Assembly: GCA_963764585.1 (NCBI GenBank)
Contig: CAVXTB010000013.1
Coordinates: 62,001 to 126,000, forward strand
Length of the DNA stretch: 64,000 nt
Origin: JAOPZW01 sp963764585
GTDB taxonomy: Bacteria; Actinomycetota; Thermoleophilia; Solirubrobacterales; Solirubrobacteraceae
Direction of reading: 5' to 3'
Position 1 is the first letter of the stretch, and each line of letters opens with the position of its first letter. Both the position numbers and the translations under genes were made by a program. Below, piece after piece: positions 8,722 through 18,455 of the stretch. A model generated the notes under the pieces. It saw nothing but the letters and a program-made list of their open reading frames with translations. It was not told the origin of the DNA and ran no database searches.

Positions 8722-9502
8722 AGCGCTTCTCGACGAGCTGGGCGATCTCGCGGCCCGGCGCGACCCAGCGCGTGCCCGAGGCGACCTGCTCGGCCAGGTG
8801 GGCGAGCACGCGGTCGGCCTCGGCGACCTCGCCCGGCGTGAGCATGAGGAACGGGTGGAGGATCACGACGAGCGGGCCGTCGCCGCGCGCGTCGAGCGCC
8901 TCGAGCAGCGCGTCGGCCGCCTGGCGCGGCGTCGCCGGCAGCGCGCCGTCGCCCAGGCGCCCGCGCAGCTCGGCGAACGACTCCAGGCGGTGGTAGGCGT
9001 CGACGAGCTCCCAGCGGAACGGCAGGCACGCGATGCCGTTCGCGCGTGCCGCGTGCGTGCCCTCCGGCGAGCACCAGCGCAGGCCGCGCGCGGCGAGCGC
9101 ATGGGCCGAGCGCGGACCGAGCGCGCCGCCGGGCGGCCGGAAGCCCTCGATCCGGAGGTCGAGGGCTCCGAGCGCGCGCAGGCCGCGGTCGAGCAGCTCG
9201 TCCTCCTCGGCGCTCGTCAGCGCGTCCCACCGCTCGTGGCGCCAGCCGTGCATGCCGACCTCATGCCCGGCGGCCGCGATGTCGCGCAGCGCCTGCGGGT
9301 AGAGCTCGGCGTTGATCGCCTCGACGAAGAAGGTCGCGCGCAGGTCGAGCGCGGCGAGCCGGTCGAGCAGGCGCGGCAGCGCCTCGGTGACCGACGGGTG
9401 GTCGCGCGACGGCGGCGGGTCGCCGGGCGCGCGCTCGAGGTCGGCGGCCTCGCCCAGGTTGTCGAAGCTCAGCAGGACCGCGCGGCGCGGGTCCGCGCTC
9501 AT
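8702..9502 (-). CDS. Polysaccharide deacetylase-family (NodB-like) protein
   Basis: 266 residues. NodB-fold features are visible: SFDN near residue 12-15 (the usual catalytic TFDD is altered to FDN), the metal-binding histidines in HGWRHER (near 80-86), RPPGG near 120 and a late HPFLM motif. No signal peptide, so it acts in the cytoplasm. Soluble members of this group include amidohydrolase-like (allantoinase or imide hydrolase) enzymes as well as sugar deacetylases, so the substrate is open. The ATG overlaps the stop of the small gene upstream (ATGA), and its 3' end overlaps the convergent dioxygenase gene by 20 bases. Confidence 0.82.
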   Translation of the reverse strand: MSADPRRAVLLSFDNLGEAADLERAPGDPPPSRDHPSVTEALPRLLDRLAALDLRATFFVEAINAELYPQALRDIAAAGHEVGMHGWRHERWDALTSAEEDELLDRGLRALGALDLRIEGFRPPGGALGPRSAHALAARGLRWCSPEGTHAARANGIACLPFRWELVDAYHRLESFAELRGRLGDGALPATPRQAADALLEALDARGDGPLVVILHPFLMLTPGEVAEADRVLAHLAEQVASGTRWVAPGREIAQLVEKRFSSARG

Positions 9503-9795
9503 CGCCGCTCGACATGCCCGCGCACCGCGCCGAGCTCGTCGTCGACCCAGCCGCGCGAGCGCGCGAAGTCGAGCATCGCGGCGAACGAGTCCTCCCACGC
9601 CGGCGTCGCGGCCGGGCCGGCAAGCCGGCGCAGGACGTCGGTGCGCACCCAGGCGTGCGTCCCGAGCCCGACGACGCCGCCGGCGGCGAGCGCCTGCGCG
9701 CCCGGCCCGGCGTCGCCCTCGACCACGACCGCGAACCCCGTCATGTCCTCGGGGTCCACCAACCGCGCTGATTCTCTGCCAAGGCTCAGCTCCAC
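9499..9795 (-). CDS. Small protein of unknown function
   Basis: 98 residues, no recognised domain. It has a hydrophobic-rich centre (FAVVVEGDAGPGAQALAAGG) without a clear signal peptide and a charged C-terminus. It overlaps the deacetylase start by ATGA, so the two are co-transcribed from the promoter region shared with the IclR regulator. That region carries a TGTGCGC-N4-CGAAC box, so this pair may belong to the aromatic-catabolism regulon. Confidence 0.65.
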   Translation of the reverse strand: MELSLGRESARLVDPEDMTGFAVVVEGDAGPGAQALAAGGVVGLGTHAWVRTDVLRRLAGPAATPAWEDSFAAMLDFARSRGWVDDELGAVRGHVERR

Positions 9796-9809
9796 TCCCC
9801 CTGCCTTCC

Positions 9810-9838
9810 TGTGCGCACAGCGAACGCCTGTGCGTTCG
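9810..9838. promoter_or_regulatory. Predicted IclR-family operator in divergent promoter (box A)
   Basis: TGTGCGCACAGCGAAC (9810-9825) matches the boxes found before the flavin reductase and CoA-transferase genes (consensus TGTGCGC-N4-CGAAC). It runs into a second inverted repeat, CGAACG-N6-CGTTCG (9821-9838). It sits between the minus-strand small gene (start 9795) and the IclR gene (start 9894), so it could serve autoregulation and control of the divergent pair. Binding is inferred, not shown. Confidence 0.6.
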
Positions 9839-9893
9839 GGCCGAATCTAGCACGCCTCCGCCCCCGCCTGAGCCTCCGTTACAGTCCGGGCGA

Positions 9894-10715
9894 GTGGCCC
9901 AGGCGCCAGACACCGAGCCCGCCGTCGAGCACGAACGCCAGCAATCGCTGCAATCGCTCGAGCGCGGGATGGCGGTGATCCAGGTCTTCTCGCGCGAGCG
10001 GCCGGCGCTGACCCTCAGCGAGGTCGCCAATCTGACCGGCATCACGCGCGCGACGGCGCGCCGGATCCTGCTCACGCTGGAGAAGCTCGGCCACGTGCGC
10101 TCCGACGGGCGGCTGTTCTCGCCCACCCCGCGCCTGCTCACTCTCGGCTGGGCCTACCTGTCCTCGCTGAACCTGTCCGAGCTGGCCCTGCCGCTCATGG
10201 AGGCGCTCGTCGAGGAGACCCACGAGTCGTGCTCGGCGGCCACGCTCGATCTGCCCGACGTCGTCTACGTCGCGCGCGTCCCGACGCGGCGGATCATGTC
10301 GATCACGCTGAGCGTCGGCACGCGACTGCCGGCGCACTGCACGTCGATGGGCCGGGTGCTGCTCGCGGCGCTGCCGCCCGAGCAGCTCGATCGCTACCTG
10401 GGCGACGCCGCGCTCGAGCAGTGGACCGATCGCACGATCACCGATCGCGATCGCCTGCGCGCCGTCGTCGACGAAACGCGCCAGCGCGGCTGGGCGCTGG
10501 TCGACCAGGAGCTCGAGATCGGCCTGCGCTCGGTGGCCGCGCCGATCCGCCGCGGATCGGACACCATCGCGGCGCTCAACGTCTCCTCGGCCGTCTCGCG
10601 CGTGTCGCTCGACGACCTGCGGCGCCGGATCCTGCCGCCGCTCATCGAGACGGCGACGACGATCTCCAACGCGCTCACCCAGCAGGGCCCGGCCTATCAC
10701 CGCCACGTGAGCTGA
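9894..10715 (+). CDS. IclR-family transcriptional regulator (PcaR/PcaU/PobR-like)
   Basis: 273 residues: N-terminal winged helix-turn-helix (about 24-80, with TLSEVANLTGITRATARRIL) and a C-terminal effector-binding domain (about 95-265). This arrangement and the position beside pcaF/pcaI/pcaJ fit the regulators of the beta-ketoadipate pathway, which usually sense protocatechuate, 4-hydroxybenzoate or beta-ketoadipate. The GTG at 9894 was chosen because upstream sequence in the frame reads as low-complexity shadow and includes the predicted operator. Likely targets are the three TGTGCGC-N4-CGAAC sites at 9810, 10737 and 12508. Confidence 0.9.
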   Translation: MAQAPDTEPAVEHERQQSLQSLERGMAVIQVFSRERPALTLSEVANLTGITRATARRILLTLEKLGHVRSDGRLFSPTPRLLTLGWAYLSSLNLSELALPLMEALVEETHESCSAATLDLPDVVYVARVPTRRIMSITLSVGTRLPAHCTSMGRVLLAALPPEQLDRYLGDAALEQWTDRTITDRDRLRAVVDETRQRGWALVDQELEIGLRSVAAPIRRGSDTIAALNVSSAVSRVSLDDLRRRILPPLIETATTISNALTQQGPAYHRHVS

Positions 10716-10736
10716 TCGCGAGGCTTCGCTAGCATG

Positions 10737-10770
10737 GTTCGCAGAGCGCAGTCGTGTGCGCTCTGCGAAC
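10737..10770. promoter_or_regulatory. Predicted double operator before flavin reductase-thiolase genes (box B)
   Basis: Two facing 16-base boxes (10737-10752 and 10755-10770) separated by two bases; the inner 14 bases of each arm form a perfect inverted repeat (GTTCGCAGAGCGCA with its complement). The right box, TGTGCGCTCTGCGAAC, fits the consensus of boxes A and C. A TAGCAT hexamer at 10730-10735 could be a -10 element, which would put the operator over the transcription start and give repression in the absence of effector. Confidence 0.65.
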
Positions 10771-10771
10771 G

Positions 10772-11274
10772 ATGACGCTCGAGACCGAACGCCCCGGCGT
10801 CGATGCCGCCGCCTTCCGCGAAGCGCTCGGTGCCGTGTGCGCTCCGGTCGCCGTCGTCACGAGCTTCTACGACGCCCGCCCGCACGGCACCACCGTCAGC
10901 GCGTTCTGCTCGCTGTCGCTCGAACCGCCGCTCGTGCTCGTCGCGCTCGACCGCGACTCGGACCTCCTGCGGATGATCCGCCGCGCACGCCGGTACGCCA
11001 TCAACGTCCTCGGCCACGACCAGGAGGCCATCGCCACGCGCTTCGCCCGCAAGGGCGCCGACAAGTTCGACGACGTCCGCTGGGAGCTCGACGCCGAGCT
11101 GCCGCGCCTGGCTGGGATCGCGAGCTGGATCGCCTGCCGCCTGCACGAGCTGGTCGACGGCGGCGACCACATGATCGCCGTCGGCTTCGTCGAGCACGCC
11201 GAGGCCGGTGCCGCGCCCCCGCTGCTCTACCGGCAGCGCGCGTTCGGCACGCTGGCCAGCCGGATGGAGCGTCG

Positions 11275-11278
<4 letters not shown>
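10772..11278 (+). CDS. Flavin reductase-like (HpaC/NADH:FMN oxidoreductase) protein
   Basis: 168 residues from the ATG at 10772; an in-frame GTG at 10754 would lie inside the operator palindrome and is less likely. The flavin-binding split-barrel fold is indicated by APVAVVT, HGTTVSAFCSLSLEPPLVLVAL (FMN-phosphate region) and the C-terminal GFVEHAEA. Such proteins supply reduced FMN or FAD to a separate monooxygenase in two-component systems. No oxygenase partner is adjacent; a group D-type oxygenase candidate is encoded far away at 58261-59529. Its stop overlaps the thiolase GTG (GTGA), so it is co-expressed with the beta-ketoadipate thiolase. No clear Shine-Dalgarno sequence precedes the ATG. 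Confidence 0.85.
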
Positions 11279-12459
<1,181 letters not shown>

Positions 12460-12507
12460 CGCAGCAGCGGACAGCGCCCCTTTCCCGTGACTGCCCCCTC
12501 AGGTAAT

Positions 12508-12541
12508 GTTCTTGTTGCGCACATATGTGCGCAGGACGAAC
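12508..12541. promoter_or_regulatory. Predicted double operator before CoA-transferase genes (box C)
   Basis: Facing 16-base boxes at 12508-12523 (GTTCTTGTTGCGCACA) and 12526-12541 (TGTGCGCAGGACGAAC) with a two-base spacer, the same 16-2-16 architecture as box B. The centre is an 18-base perfect palindrome (12516-12533). The site ends 22 bases before the translation start at 12564. Same inferred regulator as boxes A and B. Confidence 0.65.
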
Positions 12542-12563
12542 GAAACCTTCGGAGGTCTGTGGC

Positions 12564-13412
12564 GTGAAGAAGGCCCGACAGATCCAGCCGCTTTCCGAAG
12601 CCGTGGCGTCGTTGGTGCAGGACGGCAGCTTCGTGGCCCTCGAGGGCTTCACCCACCTCATCCCCTTCGCCGCCGGCCACGAGCTGCTGCGCCAGGGGCG
12701 CACGGACCTGACCGTCGTCCGCCTGACCCCCGACGTGCTCTTCGACCAGATGATCGGCCTCGGGCGCGTCGCGCGCGTGATGTTCTCCTACGGCGGCAAC
12801 CCGGGCGTCGGGTCGCTGCACCGCTTCCGCGACGCCGTCGAGCACGGCTGGCCGCGCCCGATCGAGCTGGCCGAGCACTCCCACGCCGGCCTCGCCAACG
12901 CCTACGTCGCGGGCGCCTCGCACCTGCCGTTCGCCGTCCTGCGCGGCTACGCGGGGACCGACCTGCCCGCGCACAGCGACGACATCGCCTTCATCGACTG
13001 CCCGTTCACCGGCCAGCGGCTGAGCGCCGTGCGCGCGATCAACCCCGACGTCGCGATCGTCCACGCCCAGCAGGCCGACCGCCAGGGCAACGTCCAGCTC
13101 TGGGGCCTGTCGGGCGTCCAGAAGGAGGCGGTCCTCGCCGCGCGCCACGCGATCGTGACGGTCGAGGAGGTCGTCGACGAGCTGACCCCGCGCCCGCGCG
13201 CGACCGTGCTCCCCAACTGGGTCCTCGACGCGATCTGCCACGTCCCCAACGGAGCGTGGCCGTCCTACGCCGCCGACTTCTCGGTGCGCGACAACGGCTT
13301 CTACGAGGAATGGGACGCGATCGCCCGCGACCGCGACCGCTTCACCCAGTGGATGGAGGACAACGTCCTCAACGCGACCGCTCCTGCCGCCTCGCCGGCG
13401 GTGGCCGGATGA
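12564..13412 (+). CDS. pcaI: 3-oxoacid CoA-transferase subunit A (beta-ketoadipate:succinyl-CoA transferase alpha)
   Basis: 282 residues. The GTG at 12564 is preferred over an in-frame ATG at 12525, because GGAGG stands eight bases upstream (12551-12555) and the upstream ATG would place the operator palindrome inside the coding sequence. The protein has the alpha-subunit CoA-transferase fold (DGSFVALEGFTHLIPF near the start, GYAGTDL, NPDVAIVHAQQADRQGN). With subunit B it transfers CoA from succinyl-CoA to 3-oxoadipate. The related glutaconate CoA-transferase family is an alternative. It overlaps pcaJ by ATGA. Confidence 0.85.
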   Translation: MKKARQIQPLSEAVASLVQDGSFVALEGFTHLIPFAAGHELLRQGRTDLTVVRLTPDVLFDQMIGLGRVARVMFSYGGNPGVGSLHRFRDAVEHGWPRPIELAEHSHAGLANAYVAGASHLPFAVLRGYAGTDLPAHSDDIAFIDCPFTGQRLSAVRAINPDVAIVHAQQADRQGNVQLWGLSGVQKEAVLAARHAIVTVEEVVDELTPRPRATVLPNWVLDAICHVPNGAWPSYAADFSVRDNGFYEEWDAIARDRDRFTQWMEDNVLNATAPAASPAVAG

Positions 13413-14155
13413 CCGAGCTCGACGCCACCGGCGAGGAGGTGATGACGATCGCCGCTGCGCGCGAGCTCGCCGACGGCGAGGTCGTCCTCGTCGGCGTCGG
13501 CCCGCCCAACGCGGCGGCCAACCTCGCGCGGCGGCTGGACGCGCCCGGCTGCGTGCTCATCTACGAGTCCGGCGCGATCGGCGCGCGGCCCCAGCGCCTG
13601 CCGCTGTCGATCGGCGACGACGATCTCGCGGCGGCAGCACAGGACCTCGTCTCGGTGCCCGAGATGTTCAACTACTGGATCGGCGGAGGTCGCATCGACG
13701 TCGGCTTCCTCGGCGCCTCGCAGATCGACCGCTACGGCAACATCAACACGACGGTGATCGGCGACTACAAGCACCCGAAGGTCCGGCTGCCCGGCGCCGG
13801 CGGCGCGCCCGAGATCGCGGCCTCGGCCGGCCGCATCATCGTCCTGCTCCGCCATTCGCCGCGCTCGTTCGTCCGCGAGGTCGACTTCATCACGTCGGCC
13901 AGCCGCGAGGTCAACGGCTCGAACGCCAGCCGCTGCTCGGCGGTGATCACCGACCTCGGCGTGCTGCGCCCCTCGGCGGACGACGGCGAGCTCGAGCTCG
14001 TCGCGCTGCACCCGGGCGTCGAGCTCGACCAGGTGCTCGAGGCGACCGGCTGGCCCCTGCGCGTGCGCGAGCCGGTGGAGGTCACCGAGCCGGTGACCGA
14101 GCGCGAGCTGGCCGAGCTGCGGGCCTTGCGCGTCTCCTCGAACGGCGGCGCGTAG
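13409..14155 (+). CDS. pcaJ: 3-oxoacid CoA-transferase subunit B
   Basis: 248 residues, usual beta-subunit length. The likely catalytic glutamate lies in IYESGAIG near residue 54, in the position of the conserved glutamate that forms the enzyme-CoA thioester. QIDRYGNINTTVIG and GGAPEIA are typical beta-subunit signatures of the PcaJ/GctB group. It is translationally coupled to subunit A. The coding sequence is followed by the palindromic intergenic repeat at 14156-14493. Confidence 0.87.
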   Translation: MTELDATGEEVMTIAAARELADGEVVLVGVGPPNAAANLARRLDAPGCVLIYESGAIGARPQRLPLSIGDDDLAAAAQDLVSVPEMFNYWIGGGRIDVGFLGASQIDRYGNINTTVIGDYKHPKVRLPGAGGAPEIAASAGRIIVLLRHSPRSFVREVDFITSASREVNGSNASRCSAVITDLGVLRPSADDGELELVALHPGVELDQVLEATGWPLRVREPVEVTEPVTERELAELRALRVSSNGGA

Positions 14156-14493
14156 GGCGTTCTGCCGCCTTGGCCCGCCGCTCCGCGCGGCCAGGGCACT
14201 GAGGGGTGTGAGGTCCATCCGCCCGCGCCGGCGCCCGGGGCGCCCGTGCGCTCCGGCTTCGCAGGCCGGAGCGCGTTGTGCGTGCTTCGCGACACTTCCG
14301 CGGCCCGCCCCACGCGAGCGTCGAGTTTGTCGGCCTATGGCCGACAGAGTCGACACTCGGCGGCGGAGGAGCGGCAACGCGCCAGGCCTTCGAGTCGGAC
14401 CGCGGGCGCGCCCGGCGCGCGCGGTCGCATCCACCCTCCCTCACTGCCAAGAAGCGCGGCGCATGGCCGCAAGCGTCGCGCGGACGACCAGGG
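14156..14493. repeat. Intergenic palindromic repeat region I (between convergent genes)
   Basis: No credible gene. The outer arms are GCCAGGGCACTGAGGGG (14190-14206) and, on the other strand, a CCCTCCCTCACTGCC stretch (about 14434-14448). Inside are a degenerate copy of the GTGTTTCACAACAC module (around 14278-14298) and a strong hairpin at 14316-14358: 20-base arms matching at 17 positions around a TAT loop, right arm ending GAGTCGACACTC. The same modules recur at 40.9-41.1 kb and 56.2-58.2 kb. It may serve as a bidirectional terminator for pcaJ and the convergent GntR gene. Confidence 0.7.
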
Positions 14494-15144
14494 CTACAAG
14501 ACCCCCCGGATCTCCGACTCGAACGTCGCGACGTGCTCACCCGCGATCGCGGCGGCGCGCTGCGCATCGCCCGCCCGGATCGCCAGCAGCAGCTCGCGGT
14601 GCTCGTGGACGCGGTCGAAGAGATGTGGCAGGCGGTTCAGCACGAGGTACCAGATGCGCAGCGACAGGTTCAGGTAGCGCTCGAGCGTCTCCTGCAGGTA
14701 GGCGTTGGCGGCGCACTCGTAGACGAAGCGGTGCACGCGGGCGTCGAGGCGCATCAGCGTGTCGGGGTCGCCGCTGCGCTCGCCGGCGTCGATCGCCGCG
14801 ATCAGCGCGTCGAGCTCGTCGCGCTGCAACGGCGTCAGGCGCTCGGCCGCCCGCCGCGCGGCGTGGCCCTCGAGCTGCACGCGGACGTCGGAGATCGCGG
14901 CCAGGTCGGTGATGTTGATCTCCGACGCGAAGGTGCCGCGGCGCGGAAAGACGGTCACGAGGCGCTCCAACGCAAGGCGCTTGATCGCCTCGCGCACCGG
15001 GGTGCGGCCCATCTCGAGGTCGCGGCCCAGCGCGTCCTCGTTGATCGGCGCGCCCGGCGCGATCGCCAGCGTGACGATGCGGTCGCGCAGCTCGGCGTAG
15101 GCGCGATCGGCGAGCAGCTCGCCCGACGCGGCGGGGACGCTCAT
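14494..15144 (-). CDS. GntR-family transcriptional regulator (FCD domain)
   Basis: 216 residues: winged helix-turn-helix (about 12-75, with GRDLEMGRTPVREAIKRL) and an all-helical FCD effector domain (about 85-210) with metal-ligand-type residues (D and H in RLDARVHRFVYE and later HRELLLAI). FadR/VanR-type members usually sense small organic acids or amines. The ATG overlaps the stop of the oxidoreductase gene upstream (ATGA), so it is co-transcribed with it and probably regulates it and the divergent flavoenzyme gene. Confidence 0.9.
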   Translation of the reverse strand: MSVPAASGELLADRAYAELRDRIVTLAIAPGAPINEDALGRDLEMGRTPVREAIKRLALERLVTVFPRRGTFASEINITDLAAISDVRVQLEGHAARRAAERLTPLQRDELDALIAAIDAGERSGDPDTLMRLDARVHRFVYECAANAYLQETLERYLNLSLRIWYLVLNRLPHLFDRVHEHRELLLAIRAGDAQRAAAIAGEHVATFESEIRGVL

Positions 15145-16793
15145 CGCTCCTTCACCCCCGCCGGCACGTGGCGGTAGAACTCCGCGCCCGAGGGCGCCAG
15201 CGGCTCGACGCCGAGGATCAGGTCGGCGGACTTCTCGGCGATCATCATGGTCGGCGCGTAGATGTTGCCGTTCGTGACGTAGGGCATCACCGACGCATCG
15301 ACCACGCGCAGGCCGTCGAGCCCGTGGACGCGCATCGACGACGGGTCGACGACCGCGCGCGCATCGACGCCCATCCTGCACGTGCACGACGGGTGCAGCG
15401 CCGTCTCGGCGTCGTGCGCGATCCACTCCATGATCTCCTCGTCGCTCTCGACCGCCGGGCCCGGCGACAGCTCGCCGCCGCTGAGCTCGTCGAAGGCCGG
15501 CTGAGTCAGGATGTGGCGCGCGCAGCGCAGCGCCTCGATCCACTCGCGGCGGTCCTGCTCGGTCGACAGGTAGTTGAAGCGCAGCGCCGGATGCGCGCGG
15601 GGGTCGGTCGACGTGATGCGCACCGAGCCGCGCGCGTCGGAGTTCATCGGCCCGACGTGGACCTGGTAGCCATGGCTGCCGCCCGGCGAGGTGCCGTCGT
15701 AGCGGATGGCCAGCGGCAGGAAGTGGAACATCAGGTTGGGGTACTCGACGTCCTCGTTGGAGCGGATGAACCCGCCGGCCTCGAAGTGGTTGGTCGCGCA
15801 CGGCCCGCTGCGCGCGAACAGCCAGCGCGCGCCGACGATCGGCCGGTTGCGCCACTTCAGGGCCGGCTGCATCGACACCGGCTGCGTGCACGCGTACTGG
15901 ACGTAGACCTCGAGGTGGTCCTGGAGGTCCTCGCCCACCCCGGGCAGATCGGCGACGACGTCGATCCCGAGGCCGCCCAACAGTCCCGGGTCCCCCACGC
16001 CGGAGAGCTGCAGCAGCTGCGGCGAGTTGATGGCGCCGCCGCAGAGGATGACCTCGCCGGCGCGCACGACCTCCCGCGCCCCGCGGCCCACGACCTCGAC
16101 CCCGACCGCGCGCGAGCCCTCGAAGACCACCCGGCTGACCAGCCGCCCGCAGCGCACCTCGAGGTTCGGCCGGTCCATGACCGGGTGCAGGTACGCGCGC
16201 GCCGCGCTCAGCCGCCGCCCGCGGTGGATGTTGCGATCGAAGGCGGCGAAGCCCTCCTGGCGGTAGCCGTTGACGTCGTCGGTGAGCGGGTAGCCGGCCT
16301 CCTGCGCGGCGGCGAAGAAGGCGTCGAACAACGGCCCGCGCGCCGGCCCGCGCTCCAGCACCAGCGGCCCGTCGCCGCCGCGCCATTCGTCGGGGCCGGC
16401 CAGGCACGTCTCCATCCGCTTGAAGTACGGCAGGCAGTGCGCGTAGTCCCAGGCCTCGAGGCCCGGCTCGCGTGCCCACTTCTCGAAGTCGAGCGCGTTG
16501 CCGCGCTGGAAGATCATCCCGTTGATCGAGCTCGATCCGCCCAGCACCTTGCCGCGCGCGTGGTAGACGCGCCGCCCGCCCATGTGGGGCTCCGGCTCTG
16601 ACTCGTACCTCCAGTCGTAGAAGCGGCTGCCGATCGGGAACGGCAGCGCGGCCGGCATGTGGATGAAGACGTCGAAGCGCCAGTCGGGCCGGCCGGCCTC
16701 CAGCACGAGCACGCGCGTCGACGGGTCCGCGCTGAGCCGGTTGGCGAGCGCGCACCCGGCCGATCCGCCGCCGACGATCACGAAGTCGTACAT
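15141..16793 (-). CDS. GMC-family FAD oxidoreductase, choline dehydrogenase-like
   Basis: 550 residues, the length of BetA-type enzymes. The FAD-binding GGGSAG (8-13) and GMC signature 1 (GGSSSINGM near 85-95) are intact. The active-site region shows HPSCTCRMG near 465 and a C-terminal NGNIYAPTMMIAEKSADLI stretch. It would oxidise an alcohol such as choline to an aldehyde; other polyol or alkanol substrates are possible in this broad family. A GAGGAG Shine-Dalgarno precedes the ATG. The promoter region is shared with the divergent flavoenzyme at 16845 and contains an AT-rich TATATT stretch unusual for this genome. Confidence 0.85.
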   Translation of the reverse strand: MYDFVIVGGGSAGCALANRLSADPSTRVLVLEAGRPDWRFDVFIHMPAALPFPIGSRFYDWRYESEPEPHMGGRRVYHARGKVLGGSSSINGMIFQRGNALDFEKWAREPGLEAWDYAHCLPYFKRMETCLAGPDEWRGGDGPLVLERGPARGPLFDAFFAAAQEAGYPLTDDVNGYRQEGFAAFDRNIHRGRRLSAARAYLHPVMDRPNLEVRCGRLVSRVVFEGSRAVGVEVVGRGAREVVRAGEVILCGGAINSPQLLQLSGVGDPGLLGGLGIDVVADLPGVGEDLQDHLEVYVQYACTQPVSMQPALKWRNRPIVGARWLFARSGPCATNHFEAGGFIRSNEDVEYPNLMFHFLPLAIRYDGTSPGGSHGYQVHVGPMNSDARGSVRITSTDPRAHPALRFNYLSTEQDRREWIEALRCARHILTQPAFDELSGGELSPGPAVESDEEIMEWIAHDAETALHPSCTCRMGVDARAVVDPSSMRVHGLDGLRVVDASVMPYVTNGNIYAPTMMIAEKSADLILGVEPLAPSGAEFYRHVPAGVKER

Positions 16794-16844
16794 CCGCGCT
16801 CCTCTTCGGCAACTGGCCTGAAGACAGATATATTAGGGCCGGAG

Positions 16845-18155
16845 ATGGCCAGGCGGGCGGACGCGATCATCATCGGCGCCGGCGTGATCGGCGCCGCCAC
16901 CGCGTTCGAGCTCGCCAAGCGCGGCTACAAGACGCTGAACATCGACAAGCTGCCGGCGTCCGGCTACGGCCCGACGAGCAACTCGTGCGCGATCGTGCGC
17001 GCCCACTACTCCTCGCGCGAGGGCGTCGCGATGGCGTACGAGGGCTTCTTCTACTGGCAGGACTGGGAGCGCTACCTCGGCGTCGTCGACGACATGGGCA
17101 CGTCGAAGTACATGCAGTGCGGCACCGTGCTGCTCAAGAGCGCCACCGGCCACCACGAGAAGGTGCTCGCCCACTACCGCGACCTCGGCGTCGAGTTCGA
17201 GGAGTGGGACAACAGCACGCTCACCGAGAAGGTCCCGGTCTACAGCACCGACGCCTTCTGGCCGCCCAAGCGCCCCGACGACCCCCACTTCTGGGACGAG
17301 CCGCAGGCCGAGCTCGACGGCGCGATCTTCACCCCGGGCTCGGGCTACGTCAGCGACCCGCAGCTCGCCACCCACAACCTCCAGCGCGCCGCCGAGGCCA
17401 AGGGCGGCGAGTTCCTCTTCCGCACCGAGGTCGCCGAGATCCGCAGCGCCGACGGCCGCGTCACCGGCGTCACGCTCAGCGACGGCACCGAGATCGACGC
17501 GCCGATCGTCGTCAACGTCGCCGGCCCGCACTCGTTCGTCATCAACCGCATGGCCGGCGTCGAGGACGAGATGAACGTCAAGACGCGCGCGCTGCGCCAC
17601 GAGGTCCACCACGTGCCCTCGCCGCCCGGCTACGACTTCGAGCACGACGGCTACCACACCTCCGACGGCGACACCGGCATCTACTTCCGCCCCGAGAGCG
17701 GCAACAACATCCTCATCGGCTCCGAGGACCCCGACTGCGACCCGCGCGTCTGGGTCGACGACCCCGACACGTTCGATCGCCACGTCACCGAGAAGCAGTG
17801 GGAGGCGCAGGTCTTCCGCCTGGCGCGGCGGATGCCGTCGCTGCGCATCCCCAACGAGCGCAAGGGGATCGTCGACCTCTACGACGTCTCCGACGACTGG
17901 ATCCCGATCTACGACCGCTCGGTGCTCGACGGCTTCTACATGGCGATCGGCACCAGCGGCAACCAGTTCAAGAACGCGCCGGTCGTCGGCCACCTCATGG
18001 CCGAGCTCATCGACCGCGTCGAGCACGGCCACGACCACGACGCCGACCCGGTCCAGGTGCGCTGCGCCTACAACACCGACGTCGTCCTCGACGCCGGCTT
18101 CTACTCGCGCCTGCGCGAGATCAACCCGAACTCGAGCTTCTCGGTCAACGGCTAG
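16845..18155 (+). CDS. FAD-dependent amine oxidoreductase (DAAO/sarcosine oxidase beta-type)
   Basis: 436 residues. The dinucleotide-binding GAGVIGAATAFELAKRGY motif is at about 9-26, and the C-terminal IGTSGNQFKNAPVVGHLMAEL block is typical of the SoxB/DAAO superfamily. It would oxidise an N-methylated or secondary amino acid, releasing an imine or formaldehyde unit; the exact substrate is unknown. The ATG at 16845 lies only about ten bases after a TATATT -10-like sequence (16829-16834), so the transcript may be nearly leaderless. Divergent from the choline dehydrogenase-like gene, which suggests a joint role in quaternary or methylated amine use. Confidence 0.82.
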   Translation: MARRADAIIIGAGVIGAATAFELAKRGYKTLNIDKLPASGYGPTSNSCAIVRAHYSSREGVAMAYEGFFYWQDWERYLGVVDDMGTSKYMQCGTVLLKSATGHHEKVLAHYRDLGVEFEEWDNSTLTEKVPVYSTDAFWPPKRPDDPHFWDEPQAELDGAIFTPGSGYVSDPQLATHNLQRAAEAKGGEFLFRTEVAEIRSADGRVTGVTLSDGTEIDAPIVVNVAGPHSFVINRMAGVEDEMNVKTRALRHEVHHVPSPPGYDFEHDGYHTSDGDTGIYFRPESGNNILIGSEDPDCDPRVWVDDPDTFDRHVTEKQWEAQVFRLARRMPSLRIPNERKGIVDLYDVSDDWIPIYDRSVLDGFYMAIGTSGNQFKNAPVVGHLMAELIDRVEHGHDHDADPVQVRCAYNTDVVLDAGFYSRLREINPNSSFSVNG

Positions 18156-18438
18156 CGCCGACCGGCTCCCAGCGCTCGTCGGCCCAGCGCGCGATCGCCG
18201 AGTGGACGGACAGGTGGTGGGCCTGGGCGAGCTCGGACAGCACCGTCGCCGCGTGCTCGGCCTGCTCGCGCGACTGCGCGTAGGCGAAGATCCGCTCTCC
18301 GTCGACGCTGATCGTCACGTCGTCGCCGAGCTGGTGGCGCGCCTCGCGCGCGACGCCGCGCTCGCGCAACCGGTCGAGCGCGCGATGGAACGCATCGTGA
18401 TCCTCGACGTCGAGCTCGACGCGCCAGTCGTCGGCCAT
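18145..18438 (-). CDS. Small protein of unknown function
   Basis: 97 residues, acidic and highly charged, no signal peptide or membrane segment. An alternating strand-helix pattern (WRVELDVEDHDAFHRALDRL, then DDVTISVDGERIFAYAQS, then helix) suggests a ferredoxin-like alpha-beta sandwich, but no family is recognised. It overlaps the end of the convergent flavoenzyme gene by 11 bases. It lies 17 bases downstream of the methyltransferase gene at 18456-19100, so the two may be co-transcribed. Confidence 0.7.
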   Translation of the reverse strand: MADDWRVELDVEDHDAFHRALDRLRERGVAREARHQLGDDVTISVDGERIFAYAQSREQAEHAATVLSELAQAHHLSVHSAIARWADERWEPVGASR

Positions 18439-18455
18439 GGCGCCAGCGTCTCACA

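Noticed and set aside
12525..12563. ATG at 12525 as the start of the CoA-transferase alpha gene
   Set aside because: It lies within the predicted operator palindrome, lacks a Shine-Dalgarno sequence, and a GTG at 12564 has GGAGG at ideal distance.
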